From contig CALYLO010000001.1 of the NCBI GenBank assembly GCA_944800085.1, positions 322,501 to 386,500 of the forward strand: a stretch of 64,000 bases of DNA, read 5' to 3'. Position numbers and translations under genes: made by a program. This stretch comes from Paenibacillus melissococcoides. Its GTDB lineage: Bacteria; Bacillota; Bacilli; Paenibacillales; Paenibacillaceae. Every line of letters begins with the position of its first letter. The stretch's first letter is position 1. Below the pieces are notes generated by a model. That model saw only the letters and a program-made list of their open reading frames with translations. It was not told the DNA's origin and made no database searches. Positions 62,847-64,000 of this stretch are shown here, in pieces.

Positions 62847-64000
62847 GTGAAATACGGTAAAAACTGGGCGCAGTCGATTCGGCATTCCATGCAAAAAAAG
62901 ATGATTCTGCTGCTCACCTGCTTTATCATCGTTCCAACGATTATTCTTATTGTCGTGTTGACGATTACAGCCTCGAACAATACGAAGAATATGATGTATC
63001 ACGAGGTTAGTGAAGCGACGAAGTCGATTTCGCGGCTGCTGAATCAATCGTATGAGACGAATGCCTATATGATTGGGAGCTTGGCCAACTCAATTAGCGA
63101 GTACCCGCAGGACATCGAGCGAATCAAGCATCGGGTGACGGAGCTGGCTGGAGACGTCAACACGATTTTGAATGCTTATGTGGTGCTGGGAGACAAATAT
63201 CTCGACAGCAACGGGAGCAAGCTCAGCATTGATGATGCGTCCGAACGCGAATGGTATCAGTCGGCCTTGCAGCGCCCGAACGAGGTCTTCGTCTCGAAGC
63301 CTTATCAGGACATCATTACGGGAAAACTGGTAATGACGTTCTCGCACTCGCTGCCTAACGGAGCCGGTGTCGCGGGAATCGATGTCTCGATCGAAAACAT
63401 CAAGCAATCGGTAAGCCAATTCAAAGTCGGAGACAGCGGATATATCAGTCTCATCGATAAAGATAATCGTATTTTGTTCCACCCGGAATATGAGCAAGGG
63501 ACTCAAGTGGACAAGGAGCAATATAAGGAGCTGCTGACCGAGGAATATGGCGAGTTCCTGTCCAGTGCGGACGGGCGGAACGAGTTCATCAGCTTCGATA
63601 AGCGGAACAAATTCGGCATCAATATCGTCTCGGTTCTTAGCCTTGGCGAAATCAATAAGCAAGCGAATCAAATCGTTATTATCGCTTCGGTGTTTCTCGT
63701 CATGCTTATCGGGCTTATTGGATTATTTCTGTGGAGATTTGTCCGCAATATCATCCGCCCTGTCGTTCGGATACAGCAAATGACGGAGCGGATCGCGGGC
63801 GGGGATTTCACGGCGCGCATTGCGACAAGCGGCCGGACGGATGAAATCGGACGTCTGGAGAAAAATTTCAATGCCATGTCGCAGGCATTAGGCGAAATCA
63901 TGACGCAATTACGAGAAGTGTCCGAATCGGTCGCGGCTTCCGCCGAGGAGCTGTCGGCGAATTCGGAGGAGAATCTCAGCTCCCTGCAAGAAGTATCGGC
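62847..64000 (+). CDS. Methyl-accepting chemotaxis protein with dCache sensor (cut by window end)
   Basis: At least 384 aa; the gene runs past the window. GTG 62847 follows AAGAGGAGA. One membrane segment (~24-47) leads to a large outer sensor domain (~48-275) of dCache_1 type; EREWYQSALQRPNEVFVSKP and the preceding GDKYLDSNG stretch are typical. A second membrane segment (~278-300), a HAMP domain (RNIIRPVVRIQQMTERIAGG) and the first part of the signalling domain follow. It probably senses small molecules such as amino acids. Confidence 0.93.
   Translation, partial: MKYGKNWAQSIRHSMQKKMILLLTCFIIVPTIILIVVLTITASNNTKNMMYHEVSEATKSISRLLNQSYETNAYMIGSLANSISEYPQDIERIKHRVTELAGDVNTILNAYVVLGDKYLDSNGSKLSIDDASEREWYQSALQRPNEVFVSKPYQDIITGKLVMTFSHSLPNGAGVAGIDVSIENIKQSVSQFKVGDSGYISLIDKDNRILFHPEYEQGTQVDKEQYKELLTEEYGEFLSSADGRNEFISFDKRNKFGINIVSVLSLGEINKQANQIVIIASVFLVMLIGLIGLFLWRFVRNIIRPVVRIQQMTERIAGGDFTARIATSGRTDEIGRLEKNFNAMSQALGEIMTQLREVSESVAASAEELSANSEENLSSLQEVS

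Overview
The window looks like chromosome from a spore-forming, Gram-positive Paenibacillus-type bacterium (Bacillales). Evidence: a Bacillus-style tRNA cluster behind a 23S rRNA gene, AAGGAGG-class ribosome binding sites with many GTG/TTG starts, spore genes (two alpha/beta SASPs, SspI, YunB, LytH, YlbJ, a YjcZ-type peptide, YycC), a Trp T-box leader, and sigma-W, sigma-G and sigma-D type promoter sequences. The DNA is moderately GC-rich. I cannot name the species from sequence alone.

Layout. 1-2,300: 3' end of 23S rRNA and 16 tightly packed tRNA genes, with no 5S gene in the usual place. 2,312-2,540: a structured RNA resembling 6S RNA. 2,584-9,744: an envelope-stress block, made of nfeD-floT behind a near-consensus sigma-W promoter and, divergently, liaI-like, pspA, pspC, pspA, liaF, liaS, liaR. 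9,966-12,969: an orphan basic protein, a YwmB-like protein and zwf. 13,175-18,725: a complete oligopeptide/dipeptide ABC importer. 18,823-24,430: a hypothetical protein, RF3, a MerR-methyltransferase fusion on its own MerR-type promoter, sspI, ktrA with a structured upstream region, and a SpoU rRNA methylase. 24,722-26,843: a HemAT-like oxygen sensor and yunB. 26,844-28,503: an AT-richer patch of decayed coding DNA holding a broken serine protease gene. 28,592-38,991: lytH, lipA, yutD, NAD kinase, ylbJ, truncated haemoglobin, DUF2225, yycC, pepF and an MFS transporter. 39,068-48,429: a chemoreceptor, an MpsC-type protein, two SASPs, an aldose epimerase, T-box/trpS, a YfhP-like membrane protein, ctaB and sco. 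48,444-60,565: a Toprim protein, a YjcZ peptide, an MFS transporter, a CvpA-like/transglutaminase fusion, two tandem class B PBPs, a truncated SGNH hydrolase, a HAD phosphatase, DUF456 and MurJ. 60,739-62,436: an IS110/IS1111-family element with structured non-coding ends. 62,847-64,000: the start of a dCache-type chemoreceptor.

How the genes work together. The floT and lia/psp blocks form a membrane-damage response. The tandem PBPs, MurJ and LytH build or trim peptidoglycan. CtaB and Sco serve cytochrome oxidase assembly. HemAT, the two MCPs and their sigma-D-like promoters belong to chemotaxis. Most of the window is ordinary core genome. The items most worth a second look are the IS110-family element with candidate bridge-RNA hairpins, the leader ahead of ktrA, the autoregulated MerR-methyltransferase fusion, the double-PspA lia operon, the candidate 6S RNA and several overlooked small proteins.
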